NCBI RefSeq assembly: GCF_932274485.2 | Contig: NC_065884.2 | Location: 41,125,540-41,189,539 of the forward strand | Direction of reading: 5' to 3' | DNA length: 64,000 bases | From: Patella vulgata | Taxonomy: Eukaryota; Mollusca; Gastropoda; Patellidae | Shown here: positions 24,419 to 34,934 of the stretch, in pieces | Numbering within the stretch: the stretch's first letter is position 1 | Layout of the letters: every line of letters starts with the position of its first letter | The notes under the pieces: model-generated | What the model saw: only the letters and a program-made list of their open reading frames with translations | Database searches by the model: none | Told to the model about the DNA's origin: nothing | Program-made: the position numbers and the translations under genes

Positions 24419-24924
24419 TTGATCGTGATGTAGGTTATTAGGTGTGTCTACGCCACGGATTTTTTATTGTCTATTCTAAATAAGATAACTAAGATAGATG
24501 TAAAGTAGTAGGACACCTTAAGCTGCGTTCACACCAGGGGTTTAATCTGAATTGAATTCAGAATAAAGTCTTATTCCGGACTTTGGCGTCACACTCAATT
24601 CGATAAAAACCGAACTGAATCTGAATTAACGAATCTGTATATTTTTCCTAATTCAACCCGGAACAATTATTCCGAATCGGGTTATTTGCAGTCAAGATTT
24701 GAGTGTGACACGCTTGATTCAGATCAACAGTTTTACCGGAAACGATAACTTTGCCCGCATGTTGTGGTGTAGCCTACATAGCTGTAGCCCTTTGTCACTG
24801 AAACAAATACTGCGGTAACATAACTAGCTAACGATAGGTTGTCAGGCAACGAAACATGCGCCCTCAGCAGCTAAGTCATCCGAGCAGTCAACAGGGGTTG
24901 AGGTATACTTTTCCTTTTGTCAGT

Positions 24925-25207
24925 AATGCAAACATTTACAACACACTTAATTCTGATTACGAGTTCTGGCCTATACTGTTCAAAATCAATTGGCTTCTTC
25001 ATCCATGACCTTAAACACTGTGCATAAATATCATGGGCCATAACTCTGGCAGTAATTATCGTAAATCGTTCAAATTCAATTTGCTTCTTCATCCATGACC
25101 TTAAACACTGTGCAAAAATTTAAAGGCAATCAGATATTAACATTAGCCTCTACCGCGTCGGTCGGGGGCGACGACAATATACGACCACATTTCAATGTGG
25201 GCATATA
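24925..25207 (-). repeat. HINE left-end fragment, reversed
   Basis: The 5' end in reverse is TATATGCCCACAT (25207-25195), followed by the inverse of 'acgacaatatacg'. Two units then share 'cttcttcatccatgacc' (25005 and 25086), spaced about 80 bp. Confidence 0.6.
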
Positions 25208-25424
25208 AAAATCCAAATGCAAAGATAGGTGTGTTCAGATCACAGCTGAGCATTCACGGTCTAGACCTTGGGGGCAGGACAGGTAAGCTTTTGTCGTCTG
25301 GAGTTTGGTTGATTGAATCTAGTCTCTAGCATGTATTGCATACAGCTGGATAATAAAAATGACAACAAAATGTAATGCTTTACATTATGTATGTTTAGTG
25401 CTGAAAGGATTTGAATTATGAAAT

Positions 25425-25690
25425 GGGAGTCACGATGGTTCAGTGAGTAAGAAGCTGGCTCCCTAGTTTGGTGGTCGAGGATTCGCTCCCGGTGTTGACC
25501 GAAAACGTTCCTCGTGGTTTCCCCATGCCATTGTTGCAGGGCGGAGGGACCGACAAGGACAGCTGTCTAGTCTTTCGGATGGGACGAAAGAGAGAGTTAA
25601 TTCGATAAAAGCGTAGGCCGTAGCGCCGCTGTCCTGGGAAAATGGCCTATGCCCCTCTTTATAAGCCCAGTCAGATCAGAACAGCAGGAA
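25425..25690 (+). mobile_element. tRNA-derived SINE
   Basis: The head has an A-box-like ATGGTTCAGTGAGTAAG and a B-box-like GAGGATTCGCTCC. The tail ends with GTTTAACCCCATTTCAT, the tail shared by the SINEs at 34185, 34568 and 60715. It is about 260 bp and lies inside the TIR-bounded element. Confidence 0.65.
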
Positions 25691-26204
25691 GTTTAACCCC
25701 ATTTCATAACATTTCAATTATGAAATGTATCTTCGCTAGTACAGAGTCAAGAGTGAAGTACATGTACATACGTGCTGATGTATAGCAAACTCTACCAAAA
25801 GAGTAATGATCCTCACTCGCATATGATTTTGGTGCCATGGCAAGGTGTGGAAGATGTAAGACCCGGCGTCGCTGATGTAGCCGTGCTTGTACTAGGAAAT
25901 TAAACATAAGCAACATAAGATCACCAATACGAATGTCTGGCGCATCCATCTTGGATACGAATGCCCTTCACTGCGCATTCAGTGTGGCGGTTTTCATTCT
26001 GAATTCAATCCGAATAATCTGTAATGTGATGCATCGCTTTTAAACCGGGAAAAACCAAACCGAATTCCGGAGGCCGATCTCCGAAATTCTAATTCAATGC
26101 GCATGTAGTGTGAACGCAGCTATTGTAAAGTAGGTGGGAAATAGATCACCTGAATGATTCAAGAAAGGATACTTAAAGAGCGTTTGGCTCTATTTTTGTA
26201 ACCA

Positions 26205-26345
26205 TAAATGGATCTAAAAGCACATATTAATGTAATATGAGTTTGTATAAAGTGATTTATATTCAATTTATTTTTTAAAAAAATGTAATTTCTAATAAAT
26301 TACGTTCGGTGAAATACGCTAACAGTCCAAACTGAACGAAAATCG
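26205..26345 (+). repeat. Diverged copy of the 9495-9790 repeat
   Basis: Shares 'aatgtaatatga', 'gatttatattcaat' (partner 'gatttacattcaat') and 'gttcggtgaaatacgc' with 9560-9660. Confidence 0.5.
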
Positions 26346-26349
26346 TTTA

Positions 26350-27080
26350 TACCTAATAAGCTCATTCTTCACGGCTTTTTTTTTTATTATTACTATATCA
26401 TTGTGAATCAGTCATTATTATTTACTGCCGCATTATAATTATGATTTTCTTTGTTCATTGGTTTTGCGGAAATGGTTAGAGTCTTAGCTCCTTTAATAAA
26501 ATTCAAACCCTCATAAAATTCAAACTGTTATACAGCTTGTTGTCATTTTGTAAAAACACCCGGGTCTATATTCTGTTTTTATTATAATACATGGTAATAT
26601 TTCCAACAACCGTTTGTTTTTCATATTTAGATTAGTAATAATTTCTTTGGCAGAAGGTTCACAATTTAAATAAATTGCCATAATCTCCCTAGAACTATTG
26701 CAATAAACAACAATTTCCTAAATTACATCCTCCATTTGATATTTTAAATCCGATCACCAATTGTTTTAGACATCAGCATTATGTTCGGCGTTATAAATTG
26801 ATGCAGAAATAAAATTTCTAACTTTCTTAATCATATGAATGTGTATTAATAAGAATTCGTTTTGAGGCCCCTGTGGATATTAAACTCTTGAATACAAAAT
26901 TGATTTTCTGTCTGCTATTTTCAGTTCTGTTTACTAGTATATGAAATGGAAAATATGATTGACAATTTTAGGAATATCAAGTTTCTTACAGCGAAGGATT
27001 AATTTATCTAATTAATTCATGAATAAAATGGGGTTTAACGTCCAATTTTTCTGCATAGAGATCTGCCATTTTTTTAATTT
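26350..27080. other. AT-rich region, nothing recognised
   Basis: No coding, RNA or repeat feature that I can support. Confidence 0.45.
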
Positions 27081-27131
27081 TTTTTTTGTATAAGAATACC
27101 GGCCAAGAACGACCATGGTCCTGTCTATCTA

Positions 27132-27434
27132 GGGCTTCACTATATACCGGAAAACATCGAAAAACACAGGAAAACACCTGGAAAACACCATGTTATACCG
27201 AATACCGGAAAACACCGGAAAAAAATAACCCAAACCCAGGCACACAGAGGACCAGGTTCCGGGTTATCTATTGAAGGTGCCAGTCTCCGGGTTACCTATT
27301 TGGGGTATTTTCCGGTATTTAGTGTTTTTCCAGTATTTAGTGTTTTTTCTGGTGTTTTCCGGTATTCAGTATAAAATGGTGTTTTCCGGTGTTTTCTAGG
27401 TGTTTTCCGGTGTTTTCCGGTATAGAGTGTTGCC
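27132..27434. mobile_element. Short foldback element of the 7369-9383 family, 9-bp duplication
   Basis: The left end is GGGCTTCACTATATACCGG and the inverse of the right end is GGCAACACTCTATACCGG. Both continue into CCGGAAAACACC-type subrepeats, so the 303-bp element is almost wholly inverted repeat. It is flanked by an exact 9-bp duplication, GTCTATCTA, at 27123-27131 and 27435-27443. It has no coding capacity. Confidence 0.75.
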
Positions 27435-27754
27435 GTCTATCTATATCTATTAATTGATATAATATGTAGTGAACATGACAGAGTGCAAGAGTGTTTACTA
27501 AGTCAGGTGTTCTTAACAAATTATAGCATTAAAACGTTGGAAGATTGGTCTTTATCCTTAGGAGAAAATATATTATTAAAGTAGCTAAGTCTCTAACTCA
27601 ATATCATCCAAAGTCTTCCGACATTGAAAATACGAATTATATGTCAATTTAAATCAACATTGATGTTGTGATCTTACCGGGAAAAGATGGGCTTCTGCTA
27701 TCCAATATTTAAAGACAAAATAAACACGAATTTTGTACCATAATGCATTTCAGC

Positions 27755-28085
27755 GCCATTCGTAACAAGCTACTCGAAGAACGAGGCTAGACATATTCCA
27801 CAAGTCATGTCAAACGGTGACGTCATATTCTTATCTGGAGAGCATGCGCAATAAATACTATCGGTGTAGACTGGAATAACCAGAGGCTACAGATTGCCTT
27901 TCGATTGAGACTTATGGCGTATTTTCGCCGAACATAACTGATTTGAAATTAAAGTAAAAACGGATACGATTGAATGTAAATCAGTTTATATACATTCATA
28001 TTATATTATTATATGCGTTGCGACCCATTTGCGTCAATTTCTAGGTGCCAAATATTAGCGATTTAGCTCTTTTAATAATTACTTG
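27755..28085 (-). repeat. Copy of the 9495-9790 repeat, reversed
   Basis: In reverse it carries 'gttcggcgaaaatacgcc', 'gcgcatgctctccagat' and 'ggaatatgtctagcc' in the order of 9640-9790, plus a further matching part corresponding to 9495-9560. Confidence 0.65.
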
Positions 28086-28150
28086 TTTTTAAAATGCACT
28101 GAAATGTCATGGCATTTATCTTGTACTGATTTTATTAAATTATTTTTCAG

Positions 28151-28190
28151 ATATCAACGGCAGTGAGGGCAAGGAATATTTAGAAAATGT
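28151..28190 (+). other. Possible 5' untranslated exon of the CNG channel gene
   Basis: A 40-bp segment lies between a good acceptor (a T-rich tract then CAG ending at 28150) and a good donor (GTAAGT at 28191). It is followed 270 bp later by another acceptor-like site (pyrimidine-rich, TCTAG ending at 28463) just before the coding exon. An in-frame TGA at 28464-28466 means nothing upstream of 28506 can be translated in frame with the channel, so this exon, if real, is untranslated. Confidence 0.3.
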
Positions 28191-28505
28191 GTAAGTGTTC
28201 TGTTTAAGTGGACCCAATACGTAGATCTATACATCATACATGTCAGCTATGATCTATGATTCATATAATAGAATTGAAGACCTCCTAATGATCTTATATA
28301 AATTAGCAATCGGAGACAGCAGACATCATTGACTGTAATATAGCGATGTAGTCAATGTAGTTAATTAAGAAGTCCAAGTTTCATGTGTACTCAAACACTA
28401 CGGCTAGCTTAGAAATAAAGCAATATTGATCCAAATGTAATTCTCACTGTGTCTGACTTCTAGTGAATCGACACAAATTTCCATAAACAAGCGTTATCAT
28501 TCCGC

Positions 28506-29575
28506 ATGCCATTCATTATTGTATTTAAAATGAGTGAACTTTGTGAATTAAAAGATACCGCACTTGCTAAAGTTGGAGGCATTGGCCCAGGTCACGTGGT
28601 TGATGCCGCTGACAACCCGGATGAAAACAGTGAACACTCATCAAGAGGGTCCGATGGCTCTGTTGATTCTCACGGCAACAAAAAGCCCCGTGCTATGCTA
28701 AGGCGCGGAGGGATTTTTCCAGGTGCGAAATGGCGACGACTACGGAACACATTACGGGCAGCACAAGAAATGCAAGCTCCGCGTAGAAAACCCGGTTTAC
28801 AGAGAGAAGACTCTTTTTTAAAGAAATTTTCTACTCGACGAAATTCGAGAAATAATGAAAATTCGGACAATGAGGAGGATCAACAACACTTCCCCATGCA
28901 CTGGCGTTCGCTGCATCACGGACATACGTTTGTGGTGCAGCACCATGGGAGTTTTATGTTCTGGTGGTTAGGAGTGGTGACTATTGCTGTTTTATATAAC
29001 CTGTGGACATGTATTGCAAGGGAAGCTTTCCGGGAAATTCAGGATAGCTGCCCAGCGGCATGGTTTAGTTTGGATGCATTAAGTGATGTGATTTATATTT
29101 TGGATATATTAGTGCAATTTCGAACGGGATATTTGGATCAAGGATTAATGGTGTACGATAGCAAAAAGTTGGCCAGAAAGTATGTGAATTCCAAATATCT
29201 CTATGTAGACATAATTTGCCTACTTCCACTGGATTTTTTTCAGTTTTTAGTTGGCATTCATCCGATGTTACGTTTCATGAGATTTCTTAAAGTGTATAGA
29301 TCTTTTAACTTCTTACACATGTTAGAATCGAGGAATGCCTATCCAAATCTTATACGTGTTGCAAATCTCAGCCACATTCTTTTTTTGGGAGCACATTGGT
29401 TTGCTGCTTTTTATTACTTGATATCTGAAGCAGAAGGCTTCCGAGGAGGGTGGTCGTATCCACAGCCCGTGGGTGAATATGCTTCTGTCACAAGGAAATA
29501 TTTAGCATCTTTATTTTGGTCAACCTTGACCTTAACAACTATTGGTGACTTACCACCCCCGGAAAGTAATTGGGA
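28506..29575 (+). CDS. Cyclic-nucleotide-gated channel, first coding exon (S1 to pore)
   Basis: Encodes the N-terminal cytoplasmic region and transmembrane part of a CNG cation channel, which opens on cGMP or cAMP binding in the plasma membrane of sensory cells. Counting from the ATG at 28506: charged cytoplasmic region 1-145; S1 about 150-172; S2 186-206; S3 230-250; S4 255-272 with spaced Arg/Lys; S5 286-308; pore helix and filter 332-348. Blocks shared with CNG alpha subunits include RTGYLDQGL, AYPNLIRVANL and WSTLTLTTIGD-LPPP. The ATG at 28530 (MSELCELK) has a better start context (AAAATGA). The exon ends at a GTAAGT donor (29576) after two bases of the Glu codon. S6, C-linker and nucleotide-binding domain lie on later exons that I did not find. 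Alpha-like versus CNGL-like is unresolved. Confidence 0.9.
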
Positions 29576-29582
29576 GTAAGTA
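29576..29582 (+). other. Splice donor closing the CNG exon
   Basis: GTAAGTA follows GGGA directly, a strong donor. Translating past it gives an immediate stop (29577-29579), as expected for intron sequence. The intron is phase 2. Confidence 0.8.
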
Positions 29583-29589
29583 TATATTA

Positions 29590-30215
29590 ATTATATCTTT
29601 ATAAAAATTACTATCCATGTTGGTAAATAGTACCAAATATCAGTAATAGGTATTGATTTTAAATGACAAACAACATTAAAGAAGTATTGGTTCCTTGGGT
29701 TTGTTTGTCGTTTCGTACAAATATTTTTCGATTTCGGATGATCAAATACGATTGTATGCAAATTTATGACGGATCAACCTATCCATCACTTACGTCTAGA
29801 CATTCCGAGATTCATTCGCCTAAAGCCTACCATAGTTTTTGAAAAGTTAATTTTAACAAGTTACCATAATTGGGATGCGGGATATTATTTATTATACATC
29901 TTACAATATGTACACTGCTATGTGGTTGTTTATTACCAATAACACCTAGACTGTCCTTCCCTGTACCTTCCATATCCCAGGTACGTGGAGTTGATGACTA
30001 AGTACTTTTGTTTTCATCAGTAAAATGAATACATATTTAAGTTGTTTATAGAGCAACGCCTATCTTGTACTATTAAATATTTAATTTCTAGTTAATAGTT
30101 TACACAAGTATATATACACCGTTCTAGTAACAATAGATACACATCTGTGCAATTAATAATAATGCCACTTAAAGAAATAATAATATTGTGAATGAATACC
30201 TTTTATATTAGGTCT
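29590..30215. other. Probable CNG intron sequence, nothing recognised
   Basis: AT-rich, with no coding segment or known repeat. If the gene continues, this is the start of its intron. Confidence 0.45.
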
Positions 30216-30220
30216 ATTTT

Positions 30221-30703
30221 TATACGCCCACATGGAAATGTGATCGTATCCTGTCGTCGCCCCGTCCATACGTACGTATATACGTCTGTCCGTCGTCTAC
30301 ACTCTACAGACTACATTTATCATCTGTTTTGAAATTGATATTATGTTGTTTTCCTCAGTGAGGTGAAGAACCTATTTAATTTCAGTAATTTCCATTAAGT
30401 TCTTCTGGAGTTATGGCCCTTGTTGAACCTTGTGAACACTCGAATGATGAAAGTTATCATCCGATCTGTATGAAATTTATATGCACTATTTAAATTAGTG
30501 GATCGAAGAATCCTATTGAATTTCAGCAATGTCCGTCTGTTACTTCTAAATTTATGGCCCTTGTTTTACTTTGTTGAATTTGTGAACATTCGAATGACAA
30601 AAGTTATAATCCGATATGTAGTAAATTTATATGCATTATTTGAGTTAGTAAAACGAAAAAGCCCGTCGCTGCTGTGGGCGTATGTTTCGTTGCCCGGCAA
30701 CCT
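30221..30703 (+). mobile_element. HINE/DINE-like element, short complete copy
   Basis: The left end is TATACGCCCACAT with the inner partner ATGTGATCGTATC. The right end is GTGGGCGTAT (30674-30683), followed by a perfect hairpin, GTTGCCCGGCAAC (30689-30701). The core has about two units sharing 'aaagttat', 'atccgat' and 'tatggcccttgtt'. This is the cleanest copy for defining both ends. Confidence 0.75.
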
Positions 30704-31002
30704 ATATTATTTCCTTTTAACATTTGGTCCTGGCTATTTATTTATTAGATTTTCATTTTCAAATTTCATAAAATACAACAAGTAAACTTCTTACAAAAGA
30801 ATGTCAAAACTTGAAAGCTAGATATGGGGTAAACAATATGTATATCTGTGTGTGTGGCTGTGTGGTGGCCAGTGAGTGAAGCGGATGGTGTGGGTGTGTA
30901 TGCGTGTGTGTGTATATGCTGTAATGTTTGTAGAGGTAATTTTGTTTCATTTCATATCTATATAACGTCCCTGTAGCAGCCCAATTGTATTAACCGAAAC
31001 TA

Positions 31003-32533
31003 TACTATTCAAAAAAAGTAGGGGATATTTGATTTTTAAGTGTTATTAAAGTCACCTAATGAAACTGACGAAGAAACAAATGACAAAATAAAATGAAGTT
31101 CACATTCATCGATTTATTCCAAATGATCGTTAGACTAAGTAAGGCACAGACTGACCATTATAAGGGTAAAATGATACCCGGGGTCAAACAGCAAAGTTAC
31201 CACAGCATCACAACCAAGTCAGTAACGGGTAAATCCTCCTCTGTTTGCCAAACAAGCATTGATCCGACGTGGCATACTCCTAATGAGACGTCTAAGGTCA
31301 TTTTGGTCCAGATTGTCCCATTCCTGTTGCAACGCAGCAGCAAGTTCTTGGACATTGGCAGGACGTTGTTGACGTTGACGTAACCTCTGTCCAAGCATGT
31401 CCCAGACATGCTCGATGGGGGAGAGGTCGGGACTCAGTGCTGGCCAAGGTAATGTGGTGATGTTCTGTTGTTGGAGGTAACCTGTAACGATCCTGGCCCT
31501 GTGACATCTTGCGTTGTCATCCTGGAAGATGAAACGGCGGCCATGACGTCGTGCGAACGGCACAACATGGACTGCCAAGATGTTGTCCCGGTAGTACTGG
31601 CCTGTAACACGCCCTGCAACAACACGTAAAGCCGTTCTTCCAGCAACAGTGATGCCTCCCCACACCATAACAGAACCACCCCCAAATCGATCATGTCTGA
31701 TGACGTTAACGTCTTGGAAGCGCTCGTTTCGACGACGCCACACCCTCCTACGTCTGTCCAAAAAATCAACAGTGAACCTTGACTCATCTGAAAACATCAC
31801 ATTGCTCCAGCGTCGATTATCCCAGTGTTGGCGATCCCTACACCAACGACGTCTTGCCTGAATGTGATGATCTCTCAAACAAGGGATCACGCGAGGACGT
31901 CGGGCGCGAAGGTGACCCCTATGCAGTCGATTCCGAATCGTCTGGCCACTCACTCTCACACCAGTGTCTGTTTGAAGACGAGCGCTGATCTGATTTGCTG
32001 TGATGACACGATTTCTCAAGGCCAAGGTACGGATAAATCGATCCTGGGCTTGAGTTGTCGCCCTTGGTCGACCTGAGCGTGGTCTGTCCTGTACAGATTG
32101 TGTATCACGGTATCTGGACCATAGCCTGAATATGACAGATTGAGAAACATTCATCGTCCGCGCCACAACCGCCTGTGTTGTGCCGATCTGTAGCATGCCA
32201 AGGGCACGTAACCTTTCATTTTGGGTAAGCCGACGCATATCAAAATTTGTTTTCTGGTCACTAAAACAATTAAACTGATGTTTCCACCCTGGAATTCAAT
32301 GCCACAATGACTGTAACATTCAAAGTCAGAGTCGTGCAAATCTTGGGTTGGACCCCCATGATGATCCCAAGCATCACCTGCATTCCATGCGGTAGCTATT
32401 GGTGCGTTTGGGCGTCACATGTAACTGGAAATGTTTCTTCTGTTAGGTTCTATAGTGACTTTTTTCGTAGTCATTTGCATATTTTAGTATTATGCCCCCA
32501 AAATCAAATATCCCCTACTTTTTTTGAATAGTA
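31003..32533 (-). mobile_element. Tc1-type DNA transposon, copy A, apparently complete
   Basis: 1,531 bp bounded by perfect 34-bp terminal inverted repeats starting TACTATTCAAAAAAAGTAGG, with TA dinucleotides at both edges, as expected for Tc1/mariner insertion. It encodes one transposase on the minus strand. Copy B (39630-41160) has the same length and I counted about nine base differences, so both inserted recently or were duplicated. Confidence 0.9.
31219..32238 (-). CDS. Tc1-family transposase, 339 aa (copy A)
   Basis: Cuts and rejoins its own element at TA sites. Residues 1-65 form the helix-turn-helix region ending in an AT-hook-like GRPRATT. A second DNA-binding helix region spans about 70-120. 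The catalytic triad is D151 (SDESRF), D241 (FQDDNARCH) and E276 (SPIEHVW), with exactly 34 residues between the last two, so DD34E. The GGGSVMVWGG block is at 186-195. The frame is uninterrupted, of normal Tc1 length and starts at a true ATG (MRRLTQNERL). One difference from copy B falls in the helix-turn-helix: Phe37 here, Ser37 in B. Ser is the commoner residue in this motif, so Phe may be a derived change. Activity cannot be judged from sequence alone. Confidence 0.92.
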   Translation of the reverse strand: MRRLTQNERLRALGMLQIGTTQAVVARTMNVSQSVIFRLWSRYRDTQSVQDRPRSGRPRATTQAQDRFIRTLALRNRVITANQISARLQTDTGVRVSGQTIRNRLHRGHLRARRPRVIPCLRDHHIQARRRWCRDRQHWDNRRWSNVMFSDESRFTVDFLDRRRRVWRRRNERFQDVNVIRHDRFGGGSVMVWGGITVAGRTALRVVAGRVTGQYYRDNILAVHVVPFARRHGRRFIFQDDNARCHRARIVTGYLQQQNITTLPWPALSPDLSPIEHVWDMLGQRLRQRQQRPANVQELAAALQQEWDNLDQNDLRRLIRSMPRRINACLANRGGFTRY

Positions 32534-32539
32534 TATATA

Positions 32540-33650
32540 AAATAACAACATTACATACTACACCCCCTAAAAAAAGGTTAAAAGTGAACCAATTTGAGGG
32601 TACTGATTTTTTATATGGTTGATGCCTTCGTAAGCAATATTAGAAGACTATATTAGATTTTTAACAATCTTTACAAGCAATATACAAATTCTTAAGCTAG
32701 TAATATTCATTCAGTAACTCGCCTCATTGACCTATTAAGGACTATTATATTCATATCTTGTACAGATGTATACACGCCTCATACTAATTTATTATCTATT
32801 CACTGAATTTAAATAGACAATAAACCAGAATAGAAGCTATAGACATGTAGTTAAATTAAGTCTGTTAACTACGAAAACGTCAAGAACTATTCAAATTGAT
32901 CAAACCTAGCGTAAGTAAGGTCGTTAAAATGTTTTATTAGTGTCGTGTTTTCCACGACTCACACTATATACGTTTTATTATTGTTTAAAGTATCTTTGAT
33001 CTCCACCCGTTAACGTCAAAGCCATTAAAACAAACATCGTCTTTTCAGCATATTGTGCATATTGTGTGTAGTTAATTATAATAATTGAAATATGTATTGT
33101 CTTGCCCCATTGTAATGTCTTTCAATTTAAAGTTGGTGTATCCTCCTTCTTTAAAGATATTCAGTCGTAAAATTGTTTCAAGGTCACTGTTAGGTTCGTT
33201 GATATTCTTTTGACGAGTCATATTCTGAGCTATATCCTAAGTATTATTTAGGCCAGGATTAACCGTGCCTAAAGAATCTTCGGTAAAATTCCCTCAAGTC
33301 TACGAAATTGTGATTGGTACATGATCAACATATTTAGAGATGCCTTCCCATGTACAAACTATGAAATTTGGTGATATATTTCGACAAAAACATATTCACA
33401 CTAATTTATCTATCAAATGTTTGCTTCAAATCACTCTTTAATTGAAAAAAACCTACCTCATGACGTAGAAATGTACTTTAAGCAGTCTTGTTAGTAATGT
33501 AACTTGATATGGGGAGGGTGTGTGGGGGGAGGGGGTGGGCATTTACTGTTTATATTTGTCGTTACCATACATATCGAAGCCTAAATAAATTCTTGGATTA
33601 TCTTCTGTCAACCTTTTTTTCCGCTGTTTATTCACCGGGTATTTGGTACG
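32540..33650. other. AT-rich region, nothing recognised
   Basis: No supported coding or RNA feature. A short G-rich run lies at 33510-33540. Confidence 0.45.
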
Positions 33651-33654
33651 TGTA

Positions 33655-33920
33655 AAGCCACACTATTCCCACGATAGCTAACCATTCGATCAAGAAATAG
33701 CAAGGGCTCCCAAGTCAAGCTGGCAGATAATAAGCCGTCGGGTTGCCAGTTAGTGATACCCTGACAATTTTGCCCAGTGCTTGCCCCACGGGTGGTTTTC
33801 AGGGAATTCGGTATTTTTCTAGTAAGACTGGGCGTCTCTACCTTCCATATATACCAAATGTGCCATACTTTTATTGGAAATAACCACCCAATAAATATTT
33901 TCGTGATAATGTATCTTTAA
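33655..33920. repeat. Interspersed repeat, copy 2 (partner at 4535-4780)
   Basis: Co-linear with 4535-4780 over about 240 bp; see that entry for shared blocks. No coding capacity. Confidence 0.6.
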
Positions 33921-34184
33921 GCCACAAGGCGAATATTACCTGCGGCTGCGGGTTTCCTTTGCTATATCTATATTACAAATTGACCCAATAATTACAATTT
34001 TAAGTCTTTCATTTTTTGCCTTAAGAAGAAATTCCCATAACACGCATAAGACAAGAATAAAACAAGTTTTTATATTTCATTACCGTGGTTAAAATGTTTG
34101 ACAAAGACTTGGGATGTTTTCTTAAAGACGAGTTTAATACCAAGTGCTGGAAAACTGTACTAGGATTGTGATATATATAGAGAG

Positions 34185-34440
34185 AAATGGGGTTTAACGT
34201 CCACTCGACACAAACTAGGTCATTTCGGGACTAACATGGTTTAATTTTATTTACATAATTCGCTTGCGCGTAGGGGTCTTTAGCAGTGGGAGGAAACCGG
34301 AGGACCCGGAGAAAACCCTCGAGGTTGGACAGGCGACTCTACTCCTTGCCACGTACAACCGGGGATTCGAAACCACGCCAGTCGACTCAATGACAGACTT
34401 TATGATACAGCGCGCGCGCTAACCATTCAGCCATCCAACA
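34185..34440 (-). mobile_element. tRNA-derived SINE, copy 1 of an adjacent pair
   Basis: In reverse the head has GGATGGCTGAATGGTTAGC (A box of Ser/Leu tRNA type) and a B box, GGTTTCGAATCCCC. The tail ends CGTTAAACCCCATTTCTCT. The next copy, 34568-34836, is nearly identical, but the outer flanks differ, which favours two insertions over one tandem duplication. Confidence 0.75.
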
Positions 34441-34537
34441 ACCCGTGATTCTATATAACCACATCGTGTAAGAACCACCTGTAGTGTGAACAGACAGCTA
34501 TTTAATCAAGCGAATGAATGCCAAGACCAACCTTGAG

Positions 34538-34539
<2 letters not shown>

Positions 34540-34572
<33 letters not shown>
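34540..34572. repeat. (GA)n microsatellite
   Basis: About 15 GA units directly precede the tail of the next SINE. In element orientation this is the SINE's 3' (CT)n tail. Confidence 0.85.
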
Positions 34573-34576
<4 letters not shown>

Positions 34577-34836
34577 TGGGGTTTAACGTCCACTCGACAC
34601 AAACTACGTCATTTCGGGACTAACATATGGTTTAATTTTAATTTTATTTACATAATTCGCTTGCGCGTAGGGGTCTTTAGCAGTGGGAGGAAACCGGAGG
34701 ACCCGGAGAAAACCCACGAGGTTGGACAGGCGACCCTACTCCTTGCCACGTACAACCGGGCATTCGAAACCACGCCAGTCGACTCAATGACAGACTTTAT
34801 GATACAGCGCGCGCACGCTAACCATTCAGCCATCCC
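34568..34836 (-). mobile_element. tRNA-derived SINE, copy 2
   Basis: Same head and tail as 34185-34440, with a small duplication in the T-rich middle (34630-34650). A run of C follows at 34836-34847. Confidence 0.75.
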
Positions 34837-34934
34837 CCCCCCCCCTTGAGACTCAAGTTATGTAATAAATATATGGATCTCAAGAGCAGTGTAATGTCAA
34901 CTGTTGAGTCGTAGATCACTCTTAAGGACACATT

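Larger units (their letters stand above)
24521..26117. mobile_element. TIR-bounded DNA transposon with nested insertions
   Basis: The ends are AGCTGCGTTCACAC (from 24520) and its exact inverse GTGTGAACGCAGCT (to about 26117). Next to each end lie blocks rich in 'ctgaattgaattcag'-like half-palindromes. Inside are a HINE fragment (24925-25207) and a SINE (25425-25690). A short minus-strand frame at 25949-25704 (MDAPDIRIGDLMLLMF, then QARLHQRRR) starts close to the right end, as a PIF/Harbinger transposase would, but I cannot confirm the family. No clear duplication is visible. Confidence 0.45.

Noticed and set aside
28670-28870. Minus-strand frame opposite the CNG exon
   Set aside because: Shadow of the real channel coding sequence.
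31434-32076. Several frames overlapping the Tc1 transposase on both strands
   Set aside because: Shadows of the GC-rich transposase gene; they occur identically in both copies.
34386-34440. Functional tRNA gene
   Set aside because: A and B boxes are present but there is no cloverleaf acceptor pairing, and the segment is part of a repeated SINE.
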